A stretch of DNA of 64,000 nt from CAWHYG01 sp963833505. Its GTDB lineage: Bacteria; Eisenbacteria; RBG-16-71-46; CAIMUX01. A program made the translations under genes and the position numbers. The notes beneath the pieces were generated by a model that did not search any database, was not told where the DNA came from, and worked only from the letters and a program-made list of their open reading frames with translations. Below are positions 49,646 to 58,128 of the stretch, piece after piece. The stretch is taken from assembly GCA_963833505.1 (NCBI GenBank), contig CAWHYG010000006.1, positions 1-64,000 of the forward strand, given 5' to 3'. Numbering within the stretch: position 1 is the stretch's first letter; the number at the start of each line of letters is the position of its first letter.

Positions 49646-50131
49646 TCATGCCGCCGGGGCCTCGACGAGCACGACCGCATACGCGGCGATGGCCTCCCCG
49701 CGCCCGATCTCTCCCAGGCCGTCGTGAGTGCGCGCCTTGACGGAAACCAGCGCGGGATCGCAGCCGATGGCCCGGCCGAGCGCGCGGGCCATGTCCTCTC
49801 GATGCGGCGCGAGCTTGGGCGCCTCCGCCAGGATGGTGAGATCGACCTGAAGAGGAATCGTGTTCTTTTCGGCGAGAAGCCTCCGGGTCTCCGCGAGAAG
49901 CCTGGTTCCGGCGACGTCCTTCCACGCGGCGTCGGTCGAGGGAAAGTGGCTTCCCAGATCGCCGAGACCGGCGGCGCCCAGAAGCGCATCCGCCAGAGCA
50001 TGGGCGGCGGCGTCGCCGTCGGAGTGTCCGAGCAGGCCTCGCTCGAACGGGATGGACACGCCGCCAAGGACCAGCGGGCGGTCCGCGACCAGCCGATGGA
50101 TGTCGTAGCCGAAACCGATCCGAAGGCTCAT
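49646..50131 (-). CDS. ispF: 2-C-methyl-D-erythritol 2,4-cyclodiphosphate synthase
   Basis: 161 aa, fifth step of the MEP isoprenoid pathway. The zinc ligands are in GYDIHR (D and H) and GHSDGDAAAHALADALLGA (H). DLGSHFP and the C-terminal TTEGLG-like TTHDGLGEIGRGEAI fit the family. The start overlaps the ispD stop by 4 nt (ATGA), as expected for coupled translation of two steps of one pathway. Confidence 0.96.
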   Translation of the reverse strand: MSLRIGFGYDIHRLVADRPLVLGGVSIPFERGLLGHSDGDAAAHALADALLGAAGLGDLGSHFPSTDAAWKDVAGTRLLAETRRLLAEKNTIPLQVDLTILAEAPKLAPHREDMARALGRAIGCDPALVSVKARTHDGLGEIGRGEAIAAYAVVLVEAPAA

Positions 50132-51093
50132 CGCGTCGTGCCTCCAGGGTGTTCGCCGGCGTCACCCGGTTCGCCATGGCGGGCGTCCCGTCCCGCGGCG
50201 CCTGACTCGCCGCGGCGGGAGCCCGGTCCGGCATCGCCCGGTTCGCCATGGCGCGAGTCTCGCCCGGCCTCGCGTTTTCTCCAGCTCAGGAGCCGCTCGG
50301 CAAGCTCGAGATCCTCGGGAAACGTGATCTTCAGATTCTCGAACTCGCCCGGCACGATGAAGACGGGAATACCCTGCCATTCCAGAAGCGCCGCGTCGTC
50401 GGTCGCCCTCATTCCGAATCGGTGGGCCTGGTCGTGCGCGCGGAAGAGCGGCCCGAACCGGAAGACCTGGGGAGTTTGCACAGCGTAGAGATGCTCCCGC
50501 GGCTGGGTCAGGACGATGCGTCCCTCGTAGACCACCTTGAGCGTCTCCCGCACCGGAAGGCCGGGCACGATTCCCCCCGGGCCCGAACCCCAGTATCCCG
50601 TCTGGACCAGTCCGGGGAGCGCGTCCTGTCCGTCGCGGGGGACCGGACGCATCATGGCCTCGAGACACCGGCTCACCAGCTCGGGGCTGAGAAGCGGCCG
50701 GGCCGCGTCGTGGACGAGGACGATCCCGTCCTCCGGCCGTTCGAACTTGCGAAGGGCGTTCAGCGCCGCCCACACCGAATCCTGACGCTCTTCCCCGCCG
50801 GGAATGATCGTGACCGGGGGCTGCTCGCGGCTCCAGCCTCGCTCGAGGTCCGCCTCCATCGCCGCAAGCTCGTCCGCCTCCGGCGGAGCGACCAGGATGA
50901 TCCGATCCACGCCCGGGGCGCTTCCGAGGACCCTCAGCGCATGAAGAAAGAGGGGCACTCCGGCGAGTGGAGCCCGACCCTTGGGCGATCCGGAGCCGAG
51001 ACGAGCGCCTCGGCCGGCCGCGACCACGATGGCATCCCAGGGCAGCCCTGCGGCGGCCGCGGCCGAATCGTCCTCAGCTCGGACGTCCGCCAT
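50128..51093 (-). CDS. ispD: 2-C-methyl-D-erythritol 4-phosphate cytidylyltransferase with repeat tail
   Basis: 321 aa, third step of the MEP pathway, CTP + MEP to CDP-ME. The nucleotide-binding loop IVVAAGRGARLGSGSPK, then VLVHDAARPLL, and TDDAALLEWQG are clear. From about residue 280 the protein continues past the usual 230-240-residue end with three 12-residue repeats (RDSRHGEPGDAG, PGSRRGESGAAG, RDARHGEPGDAG). An insert QTGYWGSGPGGIVPG also lies before the conserved PVRETLKVV. Overlaps ispF by 4 nt. Confidence 0.94.
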   Translation of the reverse strand: MADVRAEDDSAAAAAGLPWDAIVVAAGRGARLGSGSPKGRAPLAGVPLFLHALRVLGSAPGVDRIILVAPPEADELAAMEADLERGWSREQPPVTIIPGGEERQDSVWAALNALRKFERPEDGIVLVHDAARPLLSPELVSRCLEAMMRPVPRDGQDALPGLVQTGYWGSGPGGIVPGLPVRETLKVVYEGRIVLTQPREHLYAVQTPQVFRFGPLFRAHDQAHRFGMRATDDAALLEWQGIPVFIVPGEFENLKITFPEDLELAERLLSWRKREAGRDSRHGEPGDAGPGSRRGESGAAGRDARHGEPGDAGEHPGGTTR

Positions 51094-51238
51094 CGCTCCT
51101 CCTCATAACGGCCCTCACGACCCATGCTGCGCCCGGCGGGCGGGATCTGACCTCAAACCGCTGGTCCGGCTGTTCGGGATCTGTCCAGCGACCGCCCTGC
51201 CCCCGGCCCGGTCCTGGCCGCCCCGGAAGTCTCCGGGC

Positions 51239-52747
51239 TCAGGACTGTAATCCCTCGTGGAGCGCCTCCGCAACCGAGGAGACACCGACGAGGCGCGGCG
51301 CGTTCCGGCTTTTCCCCAGGTCCCGGACGTTGGCCGCGGGCAGCAGCGCCCGGTCATATCCGAGACGCGCCGCCTCGGTCAGCCGGGAATCCGGATGCGC
51401 GATGCGCCGCACTTCGCCCCCGAGGCCGATCTCGCCGAGAACGACCATGTCCGGATGAGGCGGACGATCCCGGCAGCTCGAGGCGACCGCCAGGAGCACG
51501 CCGAGATCGACTCCCGGTTCCTCGACGCGGAGTCCTCCCGCGACGTTCACGAAGACGTCCTGGCTGGACGCGTCGACTCCGCCCCGCTTGGCCAGCACAG
51601 CCAGGATGATCTCAAGTCGCCGGCCGTCGTATCCGGTGGAGACGCGCTGGGGCATCCCGTATCGCGTGGCGTGGACGAGCGCCTGAACCTCCATGAGCAG
51701 GGCGCGGGTTCCCTCGAGGCTCGCCACCACGATCGATCCGACCGCTCCGGCGGTGTGCTCGCTGAGAAAGACCTGGCTCGGATTGGGAACCTCGCGCATC
51801 CCCTCTCCGGTCATCTCGAAGACGCCGATCTCGTGCACGCTCCCGAACCGGTTCTTGGCGCTCCGGAGGATGCGGTAGTGCTGGTAGCGCTCCCCCTCGA
51901 GATAGAGCACGGTGTCCACCATGTGCTCGAGGGCCTTCGGGCCCGCGATCGTCCCTTCCTTGGTCACGTGGCCGACCAGGAGAACGGCCGTGCCCGTCGA
52001 TTTCGCCAGGGACAGGAGCGCCAGCGCGGACTCGCGAACCTGGCTCAAGCTGCCGGGAGCCGAGCCCACGGCCGGAAGATAGGCCGTCTGGATCGAGTCG
52101 ATCACGAGCACCTCGGGCGAGATTCGGGCGACAGCGGCCGCCACCGACTCGAGGTTCGTTTCCGCGAGCATGAGGAGATCGTCCGAAAGGCCGGTCAGCC
52201 GCTGGCCCCGCAGGCGGACCTGCGCGGTCGATTCTTCTCCGGTCACGTAGAGGACCCGGGCGCCGCGCTGCACCAGCCTCGAGGCGACCTGAAGAAGAAG
52301 AGTCGACTTGCCGATCCCCGGGTCGCCGCCCAGGAGCACGACCGAACCGGCCACGAGACCGCCTCCGATCGCGCGGTCGAACTCCGCCAGGCCGCTGGCC
52401 AGCCGCGCCGATTCCTCGACGGTGACGTCGCCGAAGCGGACCTCCGCGGCCTCGCCGAGGCGGGCCACGGGGACGCCCGAAGGCCCGGGGGAACGGGACA
52501 GCATGGCGCCGCCGGAACTACGGGCGGGCTCCCCGCCGGAGGCTTCGTGAAACTCCCTGAGGCTGTCCCAGGAACGGCAAGAGGGGCAACGCCCGAACCA
52601 CTGCGCAAAGCTCTCGCCGCACTCCGCGCAGACGAACTGCGTGCGGCCTCCCTTGCGGGACGAACGGGTTCGTTTCTCGGAAGGCGGTTTCAGCGAGCCC
52701 CCTTCGCCGGCCGGACGGCCGCGCACGCCGCGATCGAGGTGGTCCAT
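51239..52747 (-). CDS. radA: DNA repair protein RadA
   Basis: 502 aa, a RecA-like branch-migration helicase. N-terminal zinc finger CAECG...CPSC, Walker A GGDPGIGKST, RadA-specific KNRFGS, and a Lon-like C-terminal domain (DVFVNVAGGLRVEEPGVDLG). The ATG at 52747 has CCGGAG before it; about 30 residues precede the zinc finger, more than usual, so a later start is possible. Confidence 0.93.
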   Translation of the reverse strand: MDHLDRGVRGRPAGEGGSLKPPSEKRTRSSRKGGRTQFVCAECGESFAQWFGRCPSCRSWDSLREFHEASGGEPARSSGGAMLSRSPGPSGVPVARLGEAAEVRFGDVTVEESARLASGLAEFDRAIGGGLVAGSVVLLGGDPGIGKSTLLLQVASRLVQRGARVLYVTGEESTAQVRLRGQRLTGLSDDLLMLAETNLESVAAAVARISPEVLVIDSIQTAYLPAVGSAPGSLSQVRESALALLSLAKSTGTAVLLVGHVTKEGTIAGPKALEHMVDTVLYLEGERYQHYRILRSAKNRFGSVHEIGVFEMTGEGMREVPNPSQVFLSEHTAGAVGSIVVASLEGTRALLMEVQALVHATRYGMPQRVSTGYDGRRLEIILAVLAKRGGVDASSQDVFVNVAGGLRVEEPGVDLGVLLAVASSCRDRPPHPDMVVLGEIGLGGEVRRIAHPDSRLTEAARLGYDRALLPAANVRDLGKSRNAPRLVGVSSVAEALHEGLQS

Positions 52748-52944
52748 CAGGATCTCCGGATTTCGATGCCGCGCGACGTTCGGGCAACTTCCGTTCCGTC
52801 GCCCGCGACGTGCCACCGGCGCTCTTGACTGGATCTCCGCCACAAGCTCCCGGTATCGGTCCGGAGCCTGCGCGAGAGGCCGCAGCCGGTTTGGCAGGGT
52901 CCCCCGGAAACTCGCGGGCCGGGTCCGGGCGTCCCGCCCGGACC

Positions 52945-53238
52945 TCACGCGGTCGGCTTGTCCCCGAATCCGATGGAGAACATCCTCTCGAGATCGTGGC
53001 GGGAATAGGCCTTGAAGGCGATCAAAGTCTCCGTTTGGTCCACTCCCGGGGTCTTGAGGATGTGGTGCGTCACCAGGTCGGCGACATCTTCGTTGTGCGG
53101 GACGCGGAGGATCGCCGCCAGGTCCCACTCCCCGGCGATCGAATAGACCTCGCTCACGCCGGAACGCTCGACCAATCTCTGGGCGATCTCGTCCACCCGG
53201 TCTCCCTCGACATGCATCAGGACCAGAGCCGTGACCAT
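52945..53238 (-). CDS. Stand-alone Lrp/AsnC RAM-domain protein
   Basis: 97 aa, made only of the ligand-binding (RAM) fold of Lrp/AsnC regulators: VTALVLMHVEGDRVDEIAQRL, VSEVYSIAGEWDLAAILRV, ILKTPGVDQTETLIAFKAYS. There is no helix-turn-helix. Such proteins form rings and may sense amino acids or modulate a partner; their role is unclear. The ATG at 53238 is preceded by GGAGAGGAGTGG. It lies between radA and the rubrerythrin-like gene, same strand. Confidence 0.85.
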   Translation of the reverse strand: MVTALVLMHVEGDRVDEIAQRLVERSGVSEVYSIAGEWDLAAILRVPHNEDVADLVTHHILKTPGVDQTETLIAFKAYSRHDLERMFSIGFGDKPTA

Positions 53239-53264
53239 CGAGCCACTCCTCTCCCGCCGCGCTC

Positions 53265-53774
53265 TTACATCGGCGAGAAGTTCTGTTCCGCCCAGAAGCG
53301 TTGCTTCAGGTCTTCCTCGAGCCATTCCATCCACTTCAGATGGCCGTGCTCCCAGCCGACCAGCCAGTCGAAAACCTTGCGTCCTTCCGGATCGGGGGTC
53401 GATTCGCGCGCTTTCTGATAGAACGCGATGGCCCGCGCTTCGAGGCTGGCTCCGAGCGACACGACGGAAAGCTCCATGGTGCCGAACCGGAGGTTCTTCC
53501 GCCACTCCGCGTCGGCCACCAGGTCCTCGAATCCCTCCCCGTGAGCCAAGGTCGGCGGCGGCATCCACTTCTTCTCCTTCATCAGGCTCCGGAACTGGTC
53601 GTAGAGCATTTTCTGGTGCTCATCCTCCTCCTTCGCCAGGAGAAGGAACATGCGCCGGGCATCCGGATCCGCGGTCCGCTCCGCCGCCCCGCGGTAGAGC
53701 TCGTAGCCCTGCATCTCCGTGAGAATCGCGGTCTTGACCGCGTCGACGGCCGTGGTGAGCTGTTTCTCGTCCAT
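53265..53774 (-). CDS. Rubrerythrin-like ferritin-superfamily diiron protein
   Basis: 169 aa, four-helix bundle without the C-terminal rubredoxin domain. Helices with E..YELYRGAAE, KEEDEHQKML (ExxH), MELSVVSLGASLEARAIAFY and GWEHGHLKWM (ExxH) give the six ligands of a diiron site, consistent with peroxide or oxygen detoxification. ATG at 53774 is used because GGGGAGG stands 6 nt before it; the ATG two codons earlier would touch that site. Confidence 0.88.
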   Translation of the reverse strand: MDEKQLTTAVDAVKTAILTEMQGYELYRGAAERTADPDARRMFLLLAKEEDEHQKMLYDQFRSLMKEKKWMPPPTLAHGEGFEDLVADAEWRKNLRFGTMELSVVSLGASLEARAIAFYQKARESTPDPEGRKVFDWLVGWEHGHLKWMEWLEEDLKQRFWAEQNFSPM

Positions 53775-53978
53775 GCGCATCCTCCCCAAAATCCTCCCCG
53801 AAACCCGACCTGCGGGCGAACCCGCCCCGGCAGTGCAACCGGCGGCCAATCGGCCGGGCGCCACACTGCGACCGCGGGCCACCCAAACGGTCGCCCTACA
53901 CAGGCGTACCCCGGCATCCTCCCGGCTCACTCGATACTAGGGCTCCACCCGGCCGGATGGAAGGGGATCGGAGTCCGC

Positions 53979-55526
53979 CTAACGGGCTCCCAGCAGGTGG
54001 TAGAGGTTGTACGGGCTGGAAAAGGCGACGCGGTCGACGGCGATCTGGGCTCCGAGCACAAACAGCGCGATGCCGGCGAGGATCCACCACCGGAAACGCT
54101 CGAGTCTGAGGCGCGCCGTGACGCGACCGAGCCCCTCGACGTAGAGCAGAAAGAAGGGAATCAACGCTCCCGACATCAGCCTTCCGGAGGTGAAGAACGG
54201 TACGGCGCGGGACGGATAGGCGCAGCCTCCGAAGTCGAAGAGGATCGACAGGAAGGCGAGATAGCCGACGCAGGCCAGGAAGCAGGCCAGGCTGAGCCGG
54301 AGCGCCTGCCGCCGGACGGTCGCGGGCGACGGGCCTTCGCCGGAGGGCGCGGAATTGCGCGCCAGGCCGAGGATCGCCGCGGCCAGGAATGCCAGCGGCG
54401 AGATCCAGTAGAACGCGTCCGCGACCGGAGAAGCCAGCGGACGCGAACCCCACACGAATTCGCCGCGCCAGAACCTGGCCAGAAGCTGCGACCAGAAGAA
54501 CCAGAGGCCGTGCGGCGAGAACATCGGGTGATGAAACCACTCGGCCGGCGGCTTTCGGGTCCAGCCCAACGACCGGATCTTGGCCGCGGAGGCGGTGACG
54601 TCGCCGAAACGATTGATGTTCCAGGTTACGAATCCCGCGAGCGGAAGGCCCGCGCTGAGCGCGAGACCCGCGACCGCGGGCCGCGCGGCGCGGAACCAGC
54701 CCGGCCGGGCCGAGCGCCAGGCGTGGATCAGGAGCGCCGCCACGGCGACCACCAGCAGCGGCAGGTTGCTGATCTTCGTCAAGCCGACGGCGGCCAGGGC
54801 GAGTCCGATGAGGATCCCGAGCCGCGTCCTCGGGACGCCGGGCCCGAACCACCGGACCAGGCCCCAGACCGCAAGCCCGAAGCAGAGAGGGGACAGAACG
54901 TCGCTCTGGATCGAGAAGAAGGCGTCCTGGGGCAGGACGGCCAGAAGCAGCGGCACTCCGAGACGCGCGAAGATGACGTCGGGATACACCGCCCGCGCCA
55001 CGACGTATCCGAGCCAGACCAGCGCGGCGAACAGCGCGATGTTGAGGAAACGGATCCAGTAGAGCAGAAAGCCGCCGTGCATCCCGAGCCCGCGGCCGAG
55101 CCGCATCCAGAGGGACGCCGCCGCGTAGTAGAGCGGCGCCTGCGACGACTCGGGATTGATCGGAAGCGGGGCCGCGTCCATCCGCGCCAGCAGGTCGGCC
55201 CGCTCCGCGTCGGTCCAGCGCCAACGCGGTGGCGGGAACACTCCGTTCGGGAAGTCCCTGGCCGACTTCGTGTACTCCGACGACCCGTACAGGGCCACGA
55301 AATGGGCCGTTTCCTTCGACATCGGCTCGAGCTGCCGGGGAACGTGGCCCCGCGAGTACTTCAGGACCAGATCGAAATGCGTCTGTTCGTCGACGTTGTT
55401 GAAGAACGGGAAGGCCGCAGACCAGATGCAGACGCGAAGCGCGGCCACGAGACACAGGCCGAGCGCCAACCGGCGCTCGCCTGATTCTCCAAGGCGGTCA
55501 AGCCGATTCGGCGGCCGGGAGTCCAT
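53979..55526 (-). CDS. Large membrane protein, DUF2142-like (possible glycosyltransferase)
   Basis: About 515 aa with roughly 10-12 membrane helices. After the first helix comes FFNNVDEQTHFDLVLKYSRG, an acidic DE motif in the first loop as in GT-C enzymes and DUF2142 proteins. A long extracytoplasmic loop with RDFPNGVFPPPRW and SSQAPLYYAAASLWMRLG follows; near the C-terminus GGCAYPSRAVPFFTSGRLMSGALIPFFLLYVEGL resembles the SGRYLLP-type region of the family. Probably a cell-surface polysaccharide or lipid-glycan enzyme; the substrate is unknown. No clear Shine-Dalgarno precedes ATG 55526, so the start is uncertain. Confidence 0.72.
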   Translation of the reverse strand: MDSRPPNRLDRLGESGERRLALGLCLVAALRVCIWSAAFPFFNNVDEQTHFDLVLKYSRGHVPRQLEPMSKETAHFVALYGSSEYTKSARDFPNGVFPPPRWRWTDAERADLLARMDAAPLPINPESSQAPLYYAAASLWMRLGRGLGMHGGFLLYWIRFLNIALFAALVWLGYVVARAVYPDVIFARLGVPLLLAVLPQDAFFSIQSDVLSPLCFGLAVWGLVRWFGPGVPRTRLGILIGLALAAVGLTKISNLPLLVVAVAALLIHAWRSARPGWFRAARPAVAGLALSAGLPLAGFVTWNINRFGDVTASAAKIRSLGWTRKPPAEWFHHPMFSPHGLWFFWSQLLARFWRGEFVWGSRPLASPVADAFYWISPLAFLAAAILGLARNSAPSGEGPSPATVRRQALRLSLACFLACVGYLAFLSILFDFGGCAYPSRAVPFFTSGRLMSGALIPFFLLYVEGLGRVTARLRLERFRWWILAGIALFVLGAQIAVDRVAFSSPYNLYHLLGAR

Positions 55527-55744
55527 CCGGGGAGTATGGCCCTCTGCCGTGGGCCTCGGGAATTCCAAAGGGCCGGCCCGGAGAGGTTGAGGCGAGACGC
55601 GGCTGGCCGGGGGTGCAAAGCGGGTCTCGCGCCACGCACCGGGCACCGCAACAAGGACCGTCGCCGAGGTCGCGATCCGGAACGGCGTCCCCTGCAGAGC
55701 CCCCGCCGGCTGGCGACCAGGACCCGTTCCTGGGGTCGCAACGC

Positions 55745-55825
55745 GCACCGGCCGCGGACAGGGTCGAGCCCGCATCGGCCGCGGATGGGTCTCAACCCGG
55801 GACGGCCGCTCGGAGAGTCGCAACT
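55745..55825. repeat. three degenerate 27-bp direct repeats
   Basis: GCACCGGCCGCGGACAGGGT.., GCATCGGCCGCGGATGGGTC.. and GGGACGGCCGCTCGGAGAGT.. follow one another at exactly 27-bp steps, sharing CGGCCGC and a GTC.(C/A)A(A/G)C end. They lie upstream of the membrane-protein gene. Confidence 0.55.
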
Positions 55826-55908
55826 CGGATCACGCCCGGGACCGTTCGACCGAGGTGGGATCGGCGCTCATCGGACTGGGACAGGGGAATCCTGATGCGA
55901 CCTGCTAC

Positions 55909-56028
55909 TATCTATTACGACTGATGGATATCTATCAACTGGCCCTCGCCAATATATCAGTATCTATAGGTCATTATGGCAATTCACCCCGCTAGGTCAA
56001 GCAAAACGGGAACATGAAGCAATAGATA
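55909..56028. promoter_or_regulatory. cluster of TATCTAT boxes in AT-rich DNA
   Basis: Exact heptamers TATCTAT at 55909-55915, 55929-55935 and 55961-55967, and the inverse ATAGATA at 56022-56028; near matches follow at about 56060-56080 (ATCTAT, TAGATA). Regular appearance of one short box in a short stretch can mean a regulator-binding cluster, but could be chance in AT-rich DNA. Confidence 0.4.
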
Positions 56029-56041
56029 ATAATATTACTGG

Positions 56042-56057
56042 ATCAGCCCGGGCTGAT
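56042..56057. promoter_or_regulatory. perfect 16-bp palindrome
   Basis: ATCAGCCCGGGCTGAT is its own reverse complement. It sits at the edge of the AT-rich stretch and has the form of a dimeric repressor operator, or of a small hairpin. Confidence 0.45.
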
Positions 56058-56309
56058 ACATCTATTTCAGTAGATATTATGTCGCCAGTTCACGTTCAAC
56101 GTCGGCTGATGGCGGGGTACATCGGAAAATGGCAGGCGAGCTGCCGGGTATGGAGGACTCAATGCGACAACACATTCGTGCAACTTGATCCGACAGGACC
56201 CACGACGAGATCATGCCCCCTCGAGCTCCTCCGCTCCTCGCTCGAAGATGGCGGCCATGCGATCGCATTGCCTGGCCGGATCCTCGTGAGAGCGATGTCC
56301 GCTGAAGGG

Positions 56310-56405
56310 CGCGTCGCGCGGAGTCGGTGAAGCCGCAGTCGATGGGCGCTATGCTCGCGGAGCTGGAGCGGGAAGGCCCGGTTGAGCGTCGCCTTCCCAG
56401 GGCGA
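56310..56405 (+). pseudogene. possible fragment of a MarR-type regulator
   Basis: One frame reads SVKPQSMGAMLAELEREGPVERR before a stop. This resembles the winged-helix recognition region of MarR-family repressors (RPQSMGA.LA.LE..GLV.R). Only this block is seen, without the rest of the domain or a start, so it is at best a relic. Confidence 0.35.
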
Positions 56406-56471
56406 TCTGAGAATCGGCGAGACGGGCACGACGCCGGAGATCATCGATCTTCTGGATAGGAGCGCCTGACC

Positions 56472-56801
56472 ATGGATTGGCTTCACGACGCAGCCTACCT
56501 GTTCGGCGGCGCTTTGCTTGCAAACGCCGTTCCGCACTTCGTCAGCGGCATGATGGGGCGGCCCTTTCAAAGCCCGTTCGCCAAGCCGCCGGGCAGAGGT
56601 CTTTCGTCCTCGACCGTGAACGTGCTCTGGGGATTTGCGAACTTCGTCGTCGCCTACCTTCTCATCGTTCGTGTGGGAACCTTCGATCCGCGCGCCGCGG
56701 ATCACGTCATCGCCCTGGGCGTGGGCGTTCTGCTCAGCGGTGTGATGGCCGCACGCTTGTTCGGGCCGTTCCACGGCGGCAATTCGCCCACGGGTTCGTG
56801 A
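56472..56801 (+). CDS. Small conserved membrane protein, function unknown
   Basis: 109 aa with three hydrophobic segments (about 5-22, 50-68, 80-98). HDAAYLFGGALLANAVPHFVSGMMGRPFQSPFAKPPG followed by SSSTVNVLWGFANFVVAYLL is a strikingly patterned N-terminal half, of the type kept in a widespread family of uncharacterised membrane proteins. ATG with GGATAGGAG about 10 nt upstream. It stands beside the AT-rich island and next to the possible MarR relic; no partner is evident. Confidence 0.72.
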   Translation: MDWLHDAAYLFGGALLANAVPHFVSGMMGRPFQSPFAKPPGRGLSSSTVNVLWGFANFVVAYLLIVRVGTFDPRAADHVIALGVGVLLSGVMAARLFGPFHGGNSPTGS

Positions 56802-56933
56802 CGGCGTGGGACGGGCGCAAACGCCTGATCCTCGGTTCGTGCTTCTGCTCGTCGGCGCTACGGCCAGTTCGGCCGGGGTCTGTCGGGCCCTGTCGTGTGC
56901 TTTCTCGAACTTCGGAATGCGGCGAAGAGCGGT

Positions 56934-57518
56934 CTAGCGGGCGATCAGCCCCAGCTCCCGCGCATGGAGGATCGCGTACTCGACGTAGCGATCGGCCGCC
57001 TTGTGGATGTCGCGCAGCTCCTCATCGGTCAGCGTGCGCCGGATGCGGGCCGGCGCCCCCTGCGCCAGGGACCGGGGCGGAATCTCCATCCCTGGCGGAA
57101 CCACGCTTCCGGCCGCGATCAGCGACCCGGCCCCCACGCGCGCGCCGTCCAGGATCAACGAGCCCATCCCGATCAGGCAGTCGTTGCCCAGCGTGGCGCC
57201 GTGGATCACCGCGGCGTGCCCGACCGTGACGCGGTCGCCGATCTGAACCGGATGGATGTCGGACGTGACGTGGATCGTGCAGTGGTCCTGAAGGTTGGTG
57301 GAACGGCCGATCCGGATGAAGTTCATGTCGCCGCGCACCACGGTCTGGTACCAGATCGAGCTCTTCTCGGCCACGATCACATCACCGAGGAGGATGGCCC
57401 CGGGGGCCACGAAGACGGAGGCGCCCAGCACGGGCTGGACCCCCCGAAAGGACACGATCCGGGCGTCCGGAGAAACCAGGGTCGCTCCGTGCCCGGAGGC
57501 AGAAGGCTCGCTCGCCAT
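56934..57518 (-). CDS. Gamma-carbonic-anhydrase-like hexapeptide protein
   Basis: 194 aa, left-handed beta-helix of repeated [LIV]-G-x-x-x-x turns. Metal-site residues are visible: RGDMNFIRIG, HCTIHV, and VGHAAVIHG (two histidines). The C-terminal helix DIHKAADRYVEYAILHARELGL fits YrdA/CaiE/PaaY-type relatives, for which carbonic anhydrase activity is not always found. ATG at 57518 follows GGGAGG; a GTG directly before it is possible. Confidence 0.88.
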   Translation of the reverse strand: MASEPSASGHGATLVSPDARIVSFRGVQPVLGASVFVAPGAILLGDVIVAEKSSIWYQTVVRGDMNFIRIGRSTNLQDHCTIHVTSDIHPVQIGDRVTVGHAAVIHGATLGNDCLIGMGSLILDGARVGAGSLIAAGSVVPPGMEIPPRSLAQGAPARIRRTLTDEELRDIHKAADRYVEYAILHARELGLIAR

Positions 57519-57597
57519 CACTCGCCCTCCCGGCGAACCCGATCGCCGTTGCCGGCCCGGCGCCGGCCTTGCCGGCCCCCGCGCCGGTCCGTCGACC

Positions 57598-58110
57598 TCA
57601 GAAGGTGAATCTCCCGAAATCCTTCGGATTCAGGTTTTCCAGAAACGCTTTGAGCTCGTTGGCCCGTTCTTCGTCGGTGGGCTCTTCCGGCGGGGCCGCG
57701 GCCTCCGTCTGGAGCAGGGCGTCCAGCTCGGTCGAGAAGAGATGCGGCGCCACGAAGATCCTGGCCTTGCTCTTGAGCGCCACGGCCAGGGAGTCACTCG
57801 GGCGGGCATCCACGGCGAGCAGCTCGCCGTTGGCTTCGAGGTAGATCTTCGCGTAGAAGGTGTTTTCCCGCAGGTCGGTGATCTCGACGCGCCTGACCTT
57901 GGCCCCAAGCCCGGCCAGGATCGAAACCAGGAGATCATGGGTCAAAGGACGCTGGAATTTCTTTCCCGCGATCTCCATGGCGATGGCGCTGGCCTCCGAC
58001 GGCCCGATCCAGATGGGCAGCCGCTTCGCGCCGTCCAGACTCTGCAGGATGACCACGGGGATCTGGTTCTTTTCGTCCACGGCCAGGCTCCACACTTTGA
58101 CTTCGATCAT
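57598..58110 (-). CDS. Bifunctional nuclease family (DUF151) protein
   Basis: 170 aa. VKVWSLAVDEKNQIPVVIL, LPIWIGPSEASAIAMEIAG, and the core RPLTHDLLVSIL, FYAKIYLE, VDARPSDSLAVALKSKARIFV are the DUF151 signature. The C-terminal 35 residues, LKAFLENLNPKDFGRF, match the extra helix found in many of these proteins. The biological role (nuclease, stress) is not settled for the family. Located 18 nt after the foldase gene on the same strand. Confidence 0.9.
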   Translation of the reverse strand: MIEVKVWSLAVDEKNQIPVVILQSLDGAKRLPIWIGPSEASAIAMEIAGKKFQRPLTHDLLVSILAGLGAKVRRVEITDLRENTFYAKIYLEANGELLAVDARPSDSLAVALKSKARIFVAPHLFSTELDALLQTEAAAPPEEPTDEERANELKAFLENLNPKDFGRFTF

Positions 58111-58128
58111 GCCGGCTCCTTCGCGGTT

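Larger units (their letters stand above)
55527..56471. other. gene-poor island with AT-rich centre
   Basis: About 945 bp without a convincing gene. 55745-55825 holds three degenerate 27-bp direct repeats. 55900-56090 is visibly AT-rich, unlike the rest of the window, and carries TATCTAT boxes and a perfect palindrome (separate entries). 56100-56400 returns to high GC and contains a piece that looks like the recognition-helix region of a MarR-type regulator. The sudden base change suggests foreign or relic DNA. Confidence 0.55.

Noticed and set aside
56077..56523. 148-codon minus-strand frame in the island
   Set aside because: No Shine-Dalgarno, residue use of a random high-GC frame, and it overlaps the start of the better-supported small membrane protein.
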